Below, in pieces: positions 49,801 to 63,300 of a stretch of DNA of 64,000 nucleotides. This stretch comes from Trochalopteron elliotii (taxonomy: Eukaryota; Chordata; Aves; Passeriformes; Leiothrichidae). The stretch lies in NCBI GenBank assembly GCA_024734555.1, contig JANPWX010000336.1:1143749-1207748 (forward strand). The letters run 5' to 3'. Under the pieces are notes generated by a model. It ran no database searches. It was given only the letters and a program-made list of their open reading frames with translations, and was not told the DNA's origin. Within the stretch, counting starts at the first letter, position 1; every line of letters starts with the position of its first letter. A program made the translations under genes and the position numbers.

Positions 49801-52800
49801 CTTCAAAGGCAGCTCTTTCTGAGCCCCCTCCCAACATTACACATGCTTTGAAGTACCTGGGCCTCACCTTCATCACCAGTGAGGTGGTTACAAATGGGGC
49901 CTGAGGGGAGAAAACCCCTTCACTGCTATTTCTGCCTGCAGAGGTACTGCCCTCTCCTCATTTTCCTGCCACACCTTGTTAAATACCTGCAGGAAATTGC
50001 CTGCTTCCCTAGGGCTCTGCTCTCCAGGGCCTCCTAAAAATGGAGAACAAGGATTAAACACCATTATTGGTCTGTGTTTTCCACCTCTCTGCTCTAGTAA
50101 GAGGGGCTGCAGGTGCTGTGGGGCAACAGACCCAAGGTCCAGCTCTCACTTTCCACAGTTTCCATCAACAAGAGGCAGCATTCTCTTCAGAAGGTAACCC
50201 TGGCTGAGGCCCAGAGGAAAACCCCATGGGAACAGGCACTAAGGCTCATTGCTGACCTCCATTCTCACTCTTGTGGTGATGCTGAAAGACAGAGCAGTGT
50301 TTTATAGGCAGTAGTTCTGCAAACATATCTTCCTTTGCCTACAGAAGTGGCACATCTTCCATCACCCACCAGCAAGATCCAATGGCTGCTGTAATTAAAA
50401 TGAAGCCAGACTGAACCAATTTGACACTCAAGCAGTTCAGATTTAAAATACTCTCTTGAAAAAACCTGCACTTTGCTGTTGAGAGGCAGCACATATGTTT
50501 ATGTATGGATAATGAGCCTTGCTGGCAAGGACAATTAAGTCTCTTGGAAGCATCTGTGGTCATTCTCCACCTGCATTTCAGAGGGAGGATCTCTGTAAAA
50601 TATTTGCCATTCTCTAAGGCAATTCTACCATCCCTTGTACTTGGCTCTGGTGGCTGCTGTGCTGATTCTATAGAAAACTATTCCTTGCCATTTTCCTGAT
50701 GTGCCTTTGCATCTCCAAGGAGGATGGTAGTCTTTGCCCAAAGTTAAGTGTATTTTATTTTTATTTTCCTTTTGCATCATATTTCTGCCTTGGACCTAGG
50801 TTGTGTTTCATTATAAAGAAAGCACAACTTAAAAGACTGGATTGCCAAGTACAATTACAATTTATCCGGTAGCAATTCCATTCAGACAGGTTTTTCCAGC
50901 CTTCCCACATGTCCCAGCTGCCAGCAAAACAGCTCATGGGGTTTTATAGGTGTGAAAATCCAGCAAGAGCCTGATAGGAGCTTTTTCCACATCCAGTGAG
51001 GCAGGATGGGGTCAGCCCTGCTGAGTGACAAAAGGTCCAAACCAGATCAAGTGACATCACCCATCTTCACTGCCAAAAATGACCACATTTCTGTGTATTT
51101 ATGAGAATTTTTTCAGCCCCCTAGGTGGGAAGCTCTTTTCCTTACCCCTGGAAAAGAGTGCTATTGCACTTGTTCCCAGCTGCTGGCTCCCAGGCTGCCC
51201 CAGTGGACTTGGGAGAGGCAAGGGTGGGGATTCTGCTGTGCCTGCAGCCCCACATCCACATGCAGCATGCACAGGGAAAAAATGCAGCTCTGCAGGGAGA
51301 TTTCCAACAACTCTGTTGCATTTAGCCCAACAGGATACATTAGTTGCTTTGGATTAATAAAATATTTAATTAAGCCTCCTACTGCTGCCCTATGGAGCCA
51401 GAGCAGTGTTAGTGTGTCCTGGGCTTTGTTCAGGCTGGAGACATTTCTGACACCTTTCCTGACCCAGGGAGTTTGCCAAGCTCTTTGCCTTTCCAGGAAT
51501 TCCCACTTGCTCCAGCACTGGGGGTGCCATAGGACTATAAATAAAGAGCTCATGTTGCAAAGATGATGCACAGGTCAGAAGTTCTGTGCTGGGCTGTGTT
51601 TTGGCAGGATGGTGAGGCCCAGTTATCAACCTGCACCCACACCTTGCCTAATCCTTTAAAGGACAACTCAACAGAGAAGTGACAAAGGAACCCTGTGCCT
51701 GTTGCTTGTTAATATATACATATATACACACATGCTTTTGGGACAAAGAACAATACAGCATGGTCCTTAGGAATCCCCTGCTGAAAGAGTCTCTGTTCCA
51801 CTCACAGCAATACACTTTTGGTGTTAAAGATAGGTTAGTGGGGGTTTTAACAAAGTTTGGTTTTTAGAATCTCTTTTCAAGAAGCACATTCAGGAATAAT
51901 TTCCTAGCTGTGGACCCACCCATCTACTTACATGCACCCCCACCCCTTTTTCCCCCTGTTACAGTTTTGTAATCTCTAAGGCATGTGAAATTCTCAAGAG
52001 GAGAGTAATAATCCTGAATGAGAGGCCTGGGAAGAGCAGACAGAGCATGTTATTAAAGGACCAGCACTGCACTAACAGAGCAGGACTGTTTGGGATATTA
52101 TTACCAAGCAGGGCAGTTCTCCCCCTTAACAGTTTGGGGTTTTTTGGGTTTTTTTTTAAGAATTCTGCTATTTTTTCACTTTATGAAAGTTGACTGTACC
52201 CTAAACTCAGGTGAAAGCAAAAGGCAGCACTAAAGCATCATTAAGTGTGATAGGAGGTTCCAGGTCAAGTTGGCTATTGCAGATAAAGCTGCCATCATCT
52301 CCTGTTAGTGACTGGGACTGAAAGCCAAGGGTTTTCATTGCACACCACATAAGAAGTACTTTATAAATCACAATAACTCTTGACATGCAATAACATCCAG
52401 TCTTATTAATATAAACTGCAGGGATTTTTTTTAAAGTCTGCTGGCAGTAAAACCACCCCTTCTATAAAATGTTGGCATTCACACATGCCCTGCAGCTTCT
52501 CACAGCACCTTTAAGCACTAAAGAGGTTCATTACCTCATAGACTGAAAAAAAAGAGAGTGGGATTATATTGTTGCTTCAAAATAGTTCTTTCCAACTCTC
52601 CTTAAGCTGGAAGGTGCCAGCTCTGGGCACCTCAAAAACCCCAAGGGGGTCTCTGCCCCAGAGCAGCCAGCCCTGGTCTCTGCTCTGCTGGTTTTAGTGC
52701 CCTGGCACACAGGTAGGGCTGAATGCACTGAGCCAGGACACAAGAACAGAGCTTTCTTCTTTCCCTTTGGACACAGAGATGTTTTATTTTGTCACTGTGT

Positions 52801-54689
52801 TAGAAAGCACAGCATCTCTCTCAAAACAACTTTTCCAGACAGACCATAGCCTCCCCCAGCTTAGGGGTTGCAGGAGGGACCTCCTGTGCTTCAGGGAAAG
52901 GTCTGGAGCTTTCTGGGAACCATCCAGACCCCTTTTATCCCCCAAAGTGCTTCTGCCAAGATGACAAGGTGTCAGCTCATGTCCCCATTGCTGAGGGGTG
53001 GCAGAGGGTGGCCTGTGGCCACCAGGATCCCACACACTCCTGCCCCTCACCTTGCTGTCTCATGCAGTCCTTCCTCCTCCTCCCTCCCACCTACATGGGA
53101 GCAATTTGTGCTCAGTACCCACAAAACAAAGTTCTCCGCCCTACAAAGGCTCTACAAATTTTTTTTTAATAAAAATTTGCATCAACACAGAAGCCATTTT
53201 ACTCCTGTAAGGGAGGGAACCTGTGAGCTCCTGCAAGGAGACCGTCAGAACCAAGCTGGAAGATACAGCTGGGATACTGACAGCACCATGACCCCACTCA
53301 TCCAACAAACAAACAACTCTTTATGGTACATATGTACAGTAAACACATTGCAGGAGGCAGATGGTGTTAGAATATAAACACGAGGAAAGAGAAGAGTCTA
53401 GCTAGATACCACTTTTCTATCTTGAAAAGGGGGAGCTTTTTCCCAAGGCTCCCCCCTTTCTTAGTCAAGGGAAAATGCTACTCCTCTAAATTAACCACCA
53501 CAAGAGGAACCAGGAAAGAGATTTGAGCCCAAATTGAGCAAGAGAAGGGGGTCAGCTCAAGCTTTCCAGCATACCAGAGTCCCACAGCCATTACCAGCCT
53601 GTCTGAGGAGTTTCTCTTGATGAACTCTTCCATCAGAAAAATTCTGACCAGCCCAGCTACTGCTCTCCTCCTCAGAGTCACAGCAAAGCCACCATCCCTA
53701 TGCAAATACACCTTGTATTTTAGTTAAAATGCTCACAGGGTGTTGATCTTACAGAGTTCTGTGCCAGTGCTCTCCAGCTGGGCCTTGTGCATACCAGCAC
53801 AGAATATAGATAAGGGTGGGAGAGGAAAGACAAGCCCAAAGCCTCTTTTATTTTCAAGTGACTTTTGATGAGATATGTCAGAAATAGCAGGATCTTTTCC
53901 AATGTCTGTCCTACTTTGCAACAATAGCTGCTTGTTGTGCACAGTGAGTCGAGGAGATGCCAGCAGGAATGGTTGTAATACCACTTTATAAGCAAATTAA
54001 TTGCTTCTAATTAGACTGCTCCGCTAAGATATAAGTAGGAATAGCTCATCTTGCTATAAACTTTTACAACCTTTTGACACACAGCTGAAAGCCACTTTGC
54101 CTGCTTTGCTGTGCATGTAAGGGCTGGATGCTGCTTATTCTCCCTAACAGATGCACAGCCACACACAATTTCTCTGCTTCTATTAATTCCCAGTGCCTCT
54201 CAGTATTGCAGTTGGTTTGCAGCTCCAAGGTTTATTCCTCCCCCCATTGGTGGCTTCTGTAAGGTACAATAAAAGGGATTCCTGGATGTCACTTGTTATT
54301 ACAGAAACAGCATTCAAGCACTGTAGCAGAAGAAAAAACACCTTTATAATCTTAATGTAACCTTTAGGGCTTTTTTTGGCAGTTTATGCTTTCTTGCTGC
54401 AGGGAATAAAACATGTTTTCTATCTGCACCATGATGGAAAAAAAGGAGAAGATTTTAGTACTAATTGGATGAAAGGAACAGTGTAAAACTTAACAGAGAA
54501 AAGAACTCCAGAAGGGGGAGTAAATTACTGCACCGAAGTCCTGTGGGTGTCCTAAAGAAAGCAAATGTTTACCTGCTCTGAGAATATGTACTTTGAAGGT
54601 GCCTTAGCCCGGTAACAAAATCAAGAGCAGCGCAATACACCCTTCTATAAATATTTGCGCTTCAGCTCACTCGTTCTCTGGGGCTGTAA
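46870..54689. other. Noncoding DNA, no gene seen
   Basis: AT-rich unique sequence with short homopolymers. No repeats of note and no recognisable exon. Longest frame 169 codons (+ 52868-53377), without a domain. Confidence 0.55.
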
Positions 54690-55730
54690 CATCACGGCCG
54701 GGGTTATATTTCCTCGGTTTATCGGTGCGTGCTCTCGGCCGCAGCTGGAGCCGGGATTCCCGGGCGCTGGAGCGGCTGCGGGCAGGAGGCGCGGGCGGTT
54801 CGGGGCTGCCGACAGTAGATGTCAGCATTGCCTTGTGCCTCCCCGCTGCTCCGGGCACCGCTCAGCGACACGCTCACACAGACAAAATATTGAACTGATA
54901 GGCAACAGCATTTATTTCAGCTATTCTGTGTATTTCTAGACTCTTTAAAAAAAAACCAAAAAAACAAAAAAAACCAGAAAAATCATGTTACCTAATGATT
55001 TAGGATGGATAAAAATGACAGTGGTCTTTCCCCAGCCTCTGCCAGATACACTGTCAAGGTTTCTCTTCAACAATTTTTCACGCCATATGACTGTGAGAAA
55101 GAACATATAAGAAATTAATAATTCTTTGTTTGACCACTCAGGGGCTGAGAAGGGCGAGTGGCCTCTCTTCTCCCTGCTCCCCATCAGCCAGGGCTGTACC
55201 TGTAACACTGCGCATCCCTCTTCCCAGCCTGGGATGCCTTTCCGAGAAACTCCCGTGCCTTGCAGGAGGCTGCTGATGTCTTTTGTTAAATCTCTGCAAA
55301 CGAGCGGACAAAATACCCTCCAGACATGCCCTCAGCTTGGTTCCCTGAGGGCACTCAGAGCAGGGACAGGGACAGGGGCTCTCCGGTCCCGCCTGGTGCA
55401 GCTAATTCTTTGCTTTGCATTAGGGTGGCAGCATTGGCCGCGCTATGGGGACTGGCGGCGGCCCCGGATGCGCTCGCAGGAGCGGTGAATCCCATGGGAG
55501 CTGAGCTGTAAGGGCTGGGCGGGCAGGGCACCGCTCAGGGACAACTGTGCTTGGGGACACCTGGAATTAGAACTGCTCCCGGACAGCTCTGGGATAGCTG
55601 ATGGCCTGAGGTGGCCCCAGGTAGGTCACATGTATTCAGCTAGGCTGAACCTGAGCGACGTGTTTGTCACGGTGAGGACCCGTGAGCAGCCAGCCCCTCT
55701 TGTCACCGCGGTCCCCTCCTGCTTGCAGTG
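54690..55730. promoter_or_regulatory. CpG-rich cluster, possible promoter
   Basis: Two dense CpG patches (54690-54870 and about 55370-55530) and a weaker one (55640-55720) lie in otherwise AT-rich DNA. A plus-strand donor-like GAGCT/GTAAGG has its GT at about 55509. In other amniotes SPAG16 lies divergently upstream of IKZF2, so this would be a plausible place for its promoter, but no peptide here matches the conserved part of SPAG16. The assignment remains open. Confidence 0.4.
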
Positions 55731-56845
55731 CTTTGGAAAGGGGACAGAGGGAGTTTGGCGACAGAAAGTTCCTGCTTTTGTGTGGGGCAATGATGCTGAT
55801 GAAAGGAGCTTCATCCAGAGAGCATTTGAGTGAGAGCAAAAGGAACCAGTCATCCACCTGTGCTATGATCCCACAACCCCTCCTGCGCTTCCCCAGGCAT
55901 GGAGAGAGAACGGGAATGTTTGGCAGAAGAAGAGGAGAACCAGACAGGATTCAATGGTGCATTTTTTTATGTTGGAGGCTTTAAAATTATGGATTGCAAA
56001 TGCTGGTAAAGATGAGAAAGTATCATTTATCTTGGAAGATTTCACCCATCCCAACTTCTACCACAGCCCCTCTCACAGCAAATGTTTTCAGGAAGGCATC
56101 CCTCTGCTTGGGGGATTTCAGGCTTTTGGGTATCTAAAAGTTTAATGGCTTTTAGAGAGACTGACAACACATCCAGGCTCTTCCAGTCTTGCTCCACCAG
56201 AGCTCTTGGGATCCCAGAGTGGCACTGAACTACTCTGCCAGAGCCACAGTCTGCCATATCTGAAAGTTTCATTTTAATTTGCACACCCTGGAGCAGCACC
56301 ATTTATGGGCTTCACTGGTGGGAAATACAATTTGAAGATTTTCATCATCACCTTAAAAATGTGTTTGCCAGCTACAGTTTATGGAGTAGCTGACAATTTT
56401 TTGGGGGACTGCTGACACCACAAGCCTTTGGATGTGACAGCCTTCATACAGTGCATGCAGGGTGAAATCCACAGATCAGAACTCTGCATTATAATTACAC
56501 CCAATTGTTTGGACTGATCACAGCATCCTTCATTTCTGTGGTAATTACACTGGCCTTGAGTGCTGTGTACTGTCATCCCAGTGCCTTCCTGGTACTCAGT
56601 AACTGCTTCTGATCAATGCTGATGTGAATGAATTAAAGTTAATAATATTGCCTCCTATTAGGGCAATGGTTGCTGGGCTCTAATTCAATCCTGCCAGGTG
56701 AGAGCCAGCCTGGGCAGGTGCTTTTACTTTGGATGTGAAAAGAGACATAATTTAAGGCCCTGGTGAAGGGGCTGAAATCTTTTTTCTTCTGGGAAGGTGG
56801 TAGAAGAGGGGGGTAGGGCTTGTATGCTGGAGATACTTTACAAAG

Positions 56846-56875
56846 GTATTACATTAAAAAGTATTACATTAAAAA
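56846..56875. repeat. Tandem duplication of a 15-bp unit
   Basis: GTATTACATTAAAAA occurs twice in direct succession (56846-56860 and 56861-56875). Minor slippage-type duplication. Confidence 0.9.
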
Positions 56876-58587
56876 AAGATATGTTTTTTAATGGCTGTTT
56901 TATCATGTTTGCTAACGTGATAAACGGTAAAGAAGGGATTTTAAGATTAAAAGCTTTACTTGGTTTTGTGTTTCTGCACCAGAAGGAAGAAAAATGCTAA
57001 TTTTAATTTATTTCTGTGTTATATAATAGCTTGTGTTAGGGTAGGTAACTCTGCAATGAAAAATATATCTGTATATCTGCATGAAGTCAGGATCGAAATG
57101 CTTCAAAACTCCTGTATGTGTGTTTATACCACACTACAAGCCCAAGTTCACTGTTGTCCTGAACTTCATTTGTCTCACTGCAAAGCAGATGCAAAATCTA
57201 ATTTGTTTTTGCTCTAGATGGTTGAAGTTAAAGCAAAGGTACCAGTGAAAATGACAGTACAGACAGCTGGCTGTGGCTCCTGTTCCTTGCTGGTACTTCC
57301 CTTCTGCTTACGTCCCCTTGCAAACTGACGAAAGATATATCCCTGCAAATCATTCTGTAGCCCACACATTTGTTTAATTAGTCTCCAGCCCACATGAGGA
57401 ACTGCAAGGAGAAAGATAATTATGCAGGCTTCATGCTGTTTTGAGCTCTTGTGCTTTGCATTTTCTGTTCCAGCATTCAATTAAAAGTTAAGCAGTTTTT
57501 GAGGCTATCCAAATAGACAGCTATTGATTCTTCATTCTGTAGAAGAAGCCCTTCTTATAGTTTGTCAATTTGTGAAGTTGCTGGCTGGGAGAGAAACTGG
57601 GCTGGGTAGCACAATACATCCTTGGGGAAATAGCACAATGAATGCAAGGTATGTGCTGCAAGTTTACCTCACGCTTAAGGCCAAAATATCTGATGATTTA
57701 AAAGTGCTTTCTAGTTTAAAAGTTTTCAAATATTAAAAAAAAATAATTTTAATTGCTCACTATGAGGACATTCTGGGATACCTGGAGAAATTTTGAAATG
57801 GCCTGATTTTTGTTAGAGGATCACTGTCTCTCTTTTTGGGTGTGGACAACATGCTTGTGCTTAGTGCCAGGGTTTATCACTGCCACAGGGGCACAAATTG
57901 ATGTGGCAACACCTGAGAAGATAGGAAGGGAAGCAATTGTAAGTGTTCAATTTTTCAGTATTAACAGGTTGCCTCAACAATTCTTGGTCTGTGGAAATTT
58001 ACCCTGCTTTGCCAGGAAGAAAAAGTTTTCATGGACTCCTAATACAAAGACCACTGACACCCATAGGATATTTTCCTTGATTTTAACAGATCTGGAATCT
58101 TCCCTCTAATAAATGATCAGACAATGCTCTGTTAGAGGAATTTACATGGTTGGAATATAAATTCCCTGTGCAAAAGTAAAGATCTTTATGTGGTAATGGC
58201 TAGGGAGTAAAGAGGATGGATTGGACAAAGATTATAAATATCCCCATTAAGGGCTCTTGTTATCACTGATATAATTACAGAAAAGCAGGGAACTTTTCTG
58301 GGCAAAGCTGGCAGTCCTCACACAGGCTTTCAGCATTGATAATGACACGTGGCTCAATGGTGACCAAGACAAATGGCCCCTTCTGTAAGGTTCAGACAGA
58401 GACACCTCCTGTCCTACCAAGTTTTCACATCTGATCCACTGCACTTTGCAGCAGATGGGTGTGAGTCTTGGAATTGAAAGCAGCTGAGCTTGTGCTTTGT
58501 CTTTCATCCTGGACAACTCTAAGGGGGATGTATAAAGTGGTGACTATGGTCAGGGAAGCAGGGAGGCTGCTATGGAGGCTGCTGTGC

Positions 58588-58617
58588 CTTCAGGAGGCTC
58601 CTTTCAGCCTCCTGAAG
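58588..58617. repeat. Perfect inverted repeat, 12-bp arms, 6-nt loop
   Basis: CTTCAGGAGGCT (58588-58599) is exactly complementary to AGCCTCCTGAAG (58606-58617), separated by CCTTTC. It is preceded by two imperfect GGAGGCTGCT direct repeats (58562-58584). It could form a hairpin if transcribed. No known RNA family recognised. Confidence 0.9.
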
Positions 58618-60315
58618 AGGTATGAGCTGCTTATAACATCAGCATTTTAGAGCTACAATAGCACAGCTCACTCAGCCCTAATTAGCTGTGACCAGTGAAA
58701 GCATCAAGCTGACACAGTGCAGTGAGAGAAACATCACTGAACCCATGCCTGGGAGGAAAGTGCTGTCCAAATACTGTAGCTGGAGACGTGTCTCTCTTTA
58801 ATTAGCAGATTTATGGTCTGGTGGGTGCATGATGAATTGAGACAGTATGGTTAACAGTGGTGAACAAAGCTGTATCCTAACAACCAGTTCCTCTATAAAA
58901 TTATATTGGCAATGAAATGCCATCATGCTTAGTAACTCCAAAGTGGACTAAAACTGCAGAACTGAGATCTGTATTTACATACATGTTCAAGAATAAACAG
59001 TCAGACATTGAGGCTTTGGCTGACTTTACAAAGTCCATCCATGTGCCTGGTTTCCAGCTCCCAGGGTCAGTGCACTCTGGATTTTCACAGTGAGGGTTTT
59101 GGTCTGTGTGTCTGGGTAGTGTTATCATACCCAGACAAGGGGACCAATTTCATCAACACTGAGAATCATAGTTACTTGTTAATATTAATTTACAATAATG
59201 GGAGTGATAATTGAAAGCTAATTAAGCACTGTGTTCTGTGTAATGACGGAACAGGCAAAGTGTTTAAAGTGTTTAATGGTCACAGGACTTTTTGTATACA
59301 GACTGAACTCTTCACCTGGTCTTACTGGGAATAGCTCCAGTTGGCTGGAGGGCACTCACCTTCACCTCACAGGTGAATAAGATTATGGACAGGGTTGGAC
59401 ATGCCAGTAGATTTTGTCCAGTTCAGGTGCCATCCTCCTCTGAGCCCAATTTCCTTCAGGGAGTCTCATGGTGGATTCTGGAAATTGAAGCAAGCGAGAT
59501 GTCAGATCTGAAAATGTCTGGTTAGACAGCTTAGAGTCAAACAGAAAACCACTCCTCTGTTGTGCCTCTCGTTGTAAAGGCAAAATCTATAGGTCTATTT
59601 TTGCCTGTGACATAATTTAGTGTGTGAAATTTGGAGGTCATTCCTGCATTCCTCCTGTGTTTAAGATTGCTGTTCTTCCAGCGCGGTTTGGGAGGAATCA
59701 TAGTATTTATGAATTGGATCAGCTGATACAGTTGGAAAAAAAAATGGACTGATATTTGCTCCTACACATCTTCCTTAAAGTATTGGGATTTGGGCTGGAC
59801 CCACAATTACACCAATCTCACCAGCCATTCTCAGCATCAGAAAACAGGCTGGGGGAATGAGTTATGTTTTAGCACTTTCATCAGAGTTGCTATTTAGCAC
59901 AAATTATCCTGTGTAATCTAATTACCAAAATTTTTGCTGTTCTGTTTGCTGGAAGTAAGGTAACCCATAGGATAGTATACAGATGTAGAAATAGATTCTC
60001 TGCACCATCCTAATAGTTTTATAATTGAGATTCATGCACCAATGAGGAGAAAACAGACTTAGCCACGGATTTATGAAGTATGGCAAATCTCATTTGAAAA
60101 AGGAAGGATCAAGGAAACATTGCTGACACAACTTTACCTCCTCTAGCCTTAGATTTTCTGGGCAATATCATAGTGTAGCTATTGCTATTTTTATATGCTT
60201 TGTGGAAACCAGTGTGCCCTGAGGCTGGTGAGTAGAAAATAACAAGTAGCTTCCAAAAGGCGGGACCATTTTACGTGTGATGATGAGAGCCTGTGAACTA
60301 TGAACTTTATGGGTT

Positions 60316-60392
60316 CAGATTATTAAATTCAGTCCAGCTCCATTTTAAGTTGATAGGAAAACCTCACATGATTTCACTGAGGGTTGGGCCAA
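60316..60392. repeat. Possible ancient repeat fragment
   Basis: 'ccacattttaagttgatagg'-like and 'tgatttcactgagggttggg' blocks resemble the old 'ttgacttcagtgg' and 'gcagaatcaggcc' repeats. Low similarity. Confidence 0.25.
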
Positions 60393-63300
60393 CAGATTGC
60401 TGTTTGCTTTTAGCAGCAAGCAAAATCATGGGGTGATGTCTGCGTGTGCACACAATGATTTTTAAATTGCTCCTTCTGCAGCCGACATCTCTCGCTAGGT
60501 TCAGCGGGTGCTTGTTAGAGACAGAGCCTGGGGTTGGGAAAATGGACCATGAAGGTGATTATTTCTTTCTGAATTATTCATTGGAGAATCTTCTGCTTGA
60601 AAATGAGATAAATGTATCTGACACATGACCTGACCACATGCCAGCCTGAGTAATTGCTGGCTCACTGTGAAATCACCCGGCATGGGCTTAAGGAGGGTGA
60701 AGGCTTGGCAAGATGCTCTGCCTTGCCAACTGAAGTGCAAAGGAAAGGCCATCCAGGCTCAGAAGTGCCCCAGCTGATGGCTCACCAGGGGTCTGACATC
60801 ATGTGAAGTCTCCCAGGACAGCTGAAGACACACAGGTACTTTGCATTGTGCCATACAGGTATGCTCCCTCCTGAACAGAAGAGAGGGAGAAGGAATTGGG
60901 GTCTGGACACACACTCCTTCAAAAATTCTGGCTCACTCAGAACGCCAGCTTCATGTGTAAGATGCTTTTGTCCACAAGGTTGGCTTGATTTTGTTTTTTT
61001 TGTTTTTTTTTAAAACAAGAGATCTTGCCTTCTGCAAGAGTAGGAATTGCAACTGTAGCCACTTGTCTTATGTTCAGCCATAACTGATTTGTAGTCCCTA
61101 GCTTGTAAAGGTTTAATGTTGGCTGTGCTTTAAAAAAACTTGATGAAAAATGTGAAGTGAAAATTTCACATCGGTGACGGAAATGTCAAAAGGGATATGG
61201 ATGGGTTACTCCACATACTGTGCTTTCCTTTGCATGCTTTGTTTTGGATTTCTCACTGCCAGAAGAATGAACTATAAGGAGCTATGCTTTGATGTGGGGT
61301 TTGAATTGGGGAAAGGCAATACATAGGGAACCACACCTAACCCAGCTGGCATTGAACAGTCACTTCTGAACAGAACCATTTCTAGAGTCATCAACCCCAC
61401 AAAGCTGTCTTGGGTGCCTTTATGATGTTTGTATCCCCAGTCATCTGTTGTGTTTATGTTGGATATTAAGTTCTGCACCTTTAAGTCTGGTTCTGAGACT
61501 GAAGGGGGAGAAAAAGAAGTGCGGGGTTTGTTTGCAGAAACTGCACTTGGCCCTCTGCATCCTTCTCTTAGACAGTGTGGTCTGCAGTGGACTGCAGGAG
61601 AGAGCTCTCCTTTGCTTGTAGTTAGTTTTTTGGCTAGCTGAGGCAGAGAAGTTCCTGGGGCTGTGGTTTTTCTTTTTCTTGAAGCTGTTTGAACCTGCTC
61701 TGGACTGAGGGCCCAGAAGAACACTGGGAGCTCACGCCTGTGTCCCCAGCCCCGAGGGACTGATACCAGACTGAGTGAGCAGAGCTGCACCTCACAATGG
61801 GGACATCCTGAGTTTGTCATCTCTTCAGAACAAAAGGTTTTGTTCTTTAATATTGTACATTTTTGTGCTGGTGAATGCTTTGCCTGTTAAACAAACAGGT
61901 TTTTTTTCCACTTTTCTCCAAGGAAATCTTTTCCCAAACCAATTGCTGGAGGGGCCGCTTGAATCTGCTTTCTGGACCCCATTCACAGGTTTCTTCCCAA
62001 GTTTGTCCTAAACCAGGACAAAAGCCCAGCAAGGTGAGCTGAGGTGCTTGTTTGAAGGAAAAGATGGCCATGCTGGCCTGTGAAGATACTCATAATATGT
62101 CCCAGTAAAGTTTGAATATATGTTCAGAATAAAGTGAAAAAATTCTGAATTTTCTCTTCTGAACTCAGCTATATATTTTGAAGGGTCAGAAATGCCTTTA
62201 TAGGGAGGTATTTGTTTTAAAGTCAGGTTAATTTAAATGGATAAATTTTGTATTCCTTACATGCCTATATCATCTTAACTTCCAGTGGAGTAGGCTGCTA
62301 TTAAAAGTAAGGCTACATTTCTCTGTGCCTGACCAGTGGAGAGGAATCAGCAGCCATCAGCCTGCCTTGTAAATGCCTGTTTTGGACAGCTCACAGCCTT
62401 GGGAGGGGAGGATAGAAATCAACACAGAGCAAGGAGCTGCCTCCTCTGGTCAAAACAGCCCTGGAAAGAGTTTATTTGAAAGGACATCCTGCCTGGGGGC
62501 TTGGGTCCCTCAGCCCTGGTTTCAGGAGGTGGACTGGAGACCAGCGGGGCCCAGATGCAGCAAGTCTCTCTTGGACACGGGCACTGAAATTGCCATTCTC
62601 AGAAAGGGGACAAGTTGGCAGAGCCAATTTTAAGTATTTGGAGTCAGTGAAAGCCTTTTGGGTTCAGGTTCCTATGTCCCTGTAAGCCTCTTTAGATTCT
62701 CATCTTATGTCAAGGATTTGGCTCTAAGTTACTGGGAACAGACCTGAAGTATAACTGGGAGAAGAATTTATATTCAGGTAAATTGCCAGTGTGTGTGCTA
62801 GTCCATTTCAAACAACTTTGGGCATCTTCAAATGCAACACAAGGGTGCCCAAGATTTAGGTCTAGTTTGAGAGGCTGAATTACCACTATTTGCTCACTCT
62901 GTTCTATACAAAAATCAGCAAATGGCTTGATAGCAAAAGTTATGGCTGTGCTATAAGCAGTATGAAGGTAAAAGGAAAGAACTTAAACATAGCATTTCCA
63001 GATTTCAATTTCGTGGCACTTTAATATTTAAACAAAATATTAAAACCCCCACAAAGCAAAGCTTTGACATTTAGGTATAGGGTGCCAATATTGTACTATT
63101 GCTTTCATCAGATGCATGTGAAAATGAAAGCCATGAAATGCTTCCTTCACATCACAAATGGTAATCAGCATTGGATACAGAAGGGTGTTGGTTTTTCTAA
63201 AAAAAAAAAATATTCAAAATGGTGCATTTTTATAGAACTGTTGCCCCTGAGTTCTATATTTCTGTTAATAACAACAAAGAAAAGAGATGGACATAAAGAC

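Noticed and set aside
52868..53377. 169-codon plus-strand frame
   Set aside because: No domain and low-complexity patches. No evidence of transcription or splice structure.
55326..55511. Possible SPAG16 first exon
   Set aside because: The only similarity is a short Ala/Leu/Asp-rich stretch. The conserved acidic and Tyr-rich N-terminal region was not found downstream.
61272..61820. 182-codon minus-strand frame
   Set aside because: Ser/Pro-rich, no recognisable domain, no CpG promoter nearby and no neighbouring exon. Probably chance, though a homology search would settle it.
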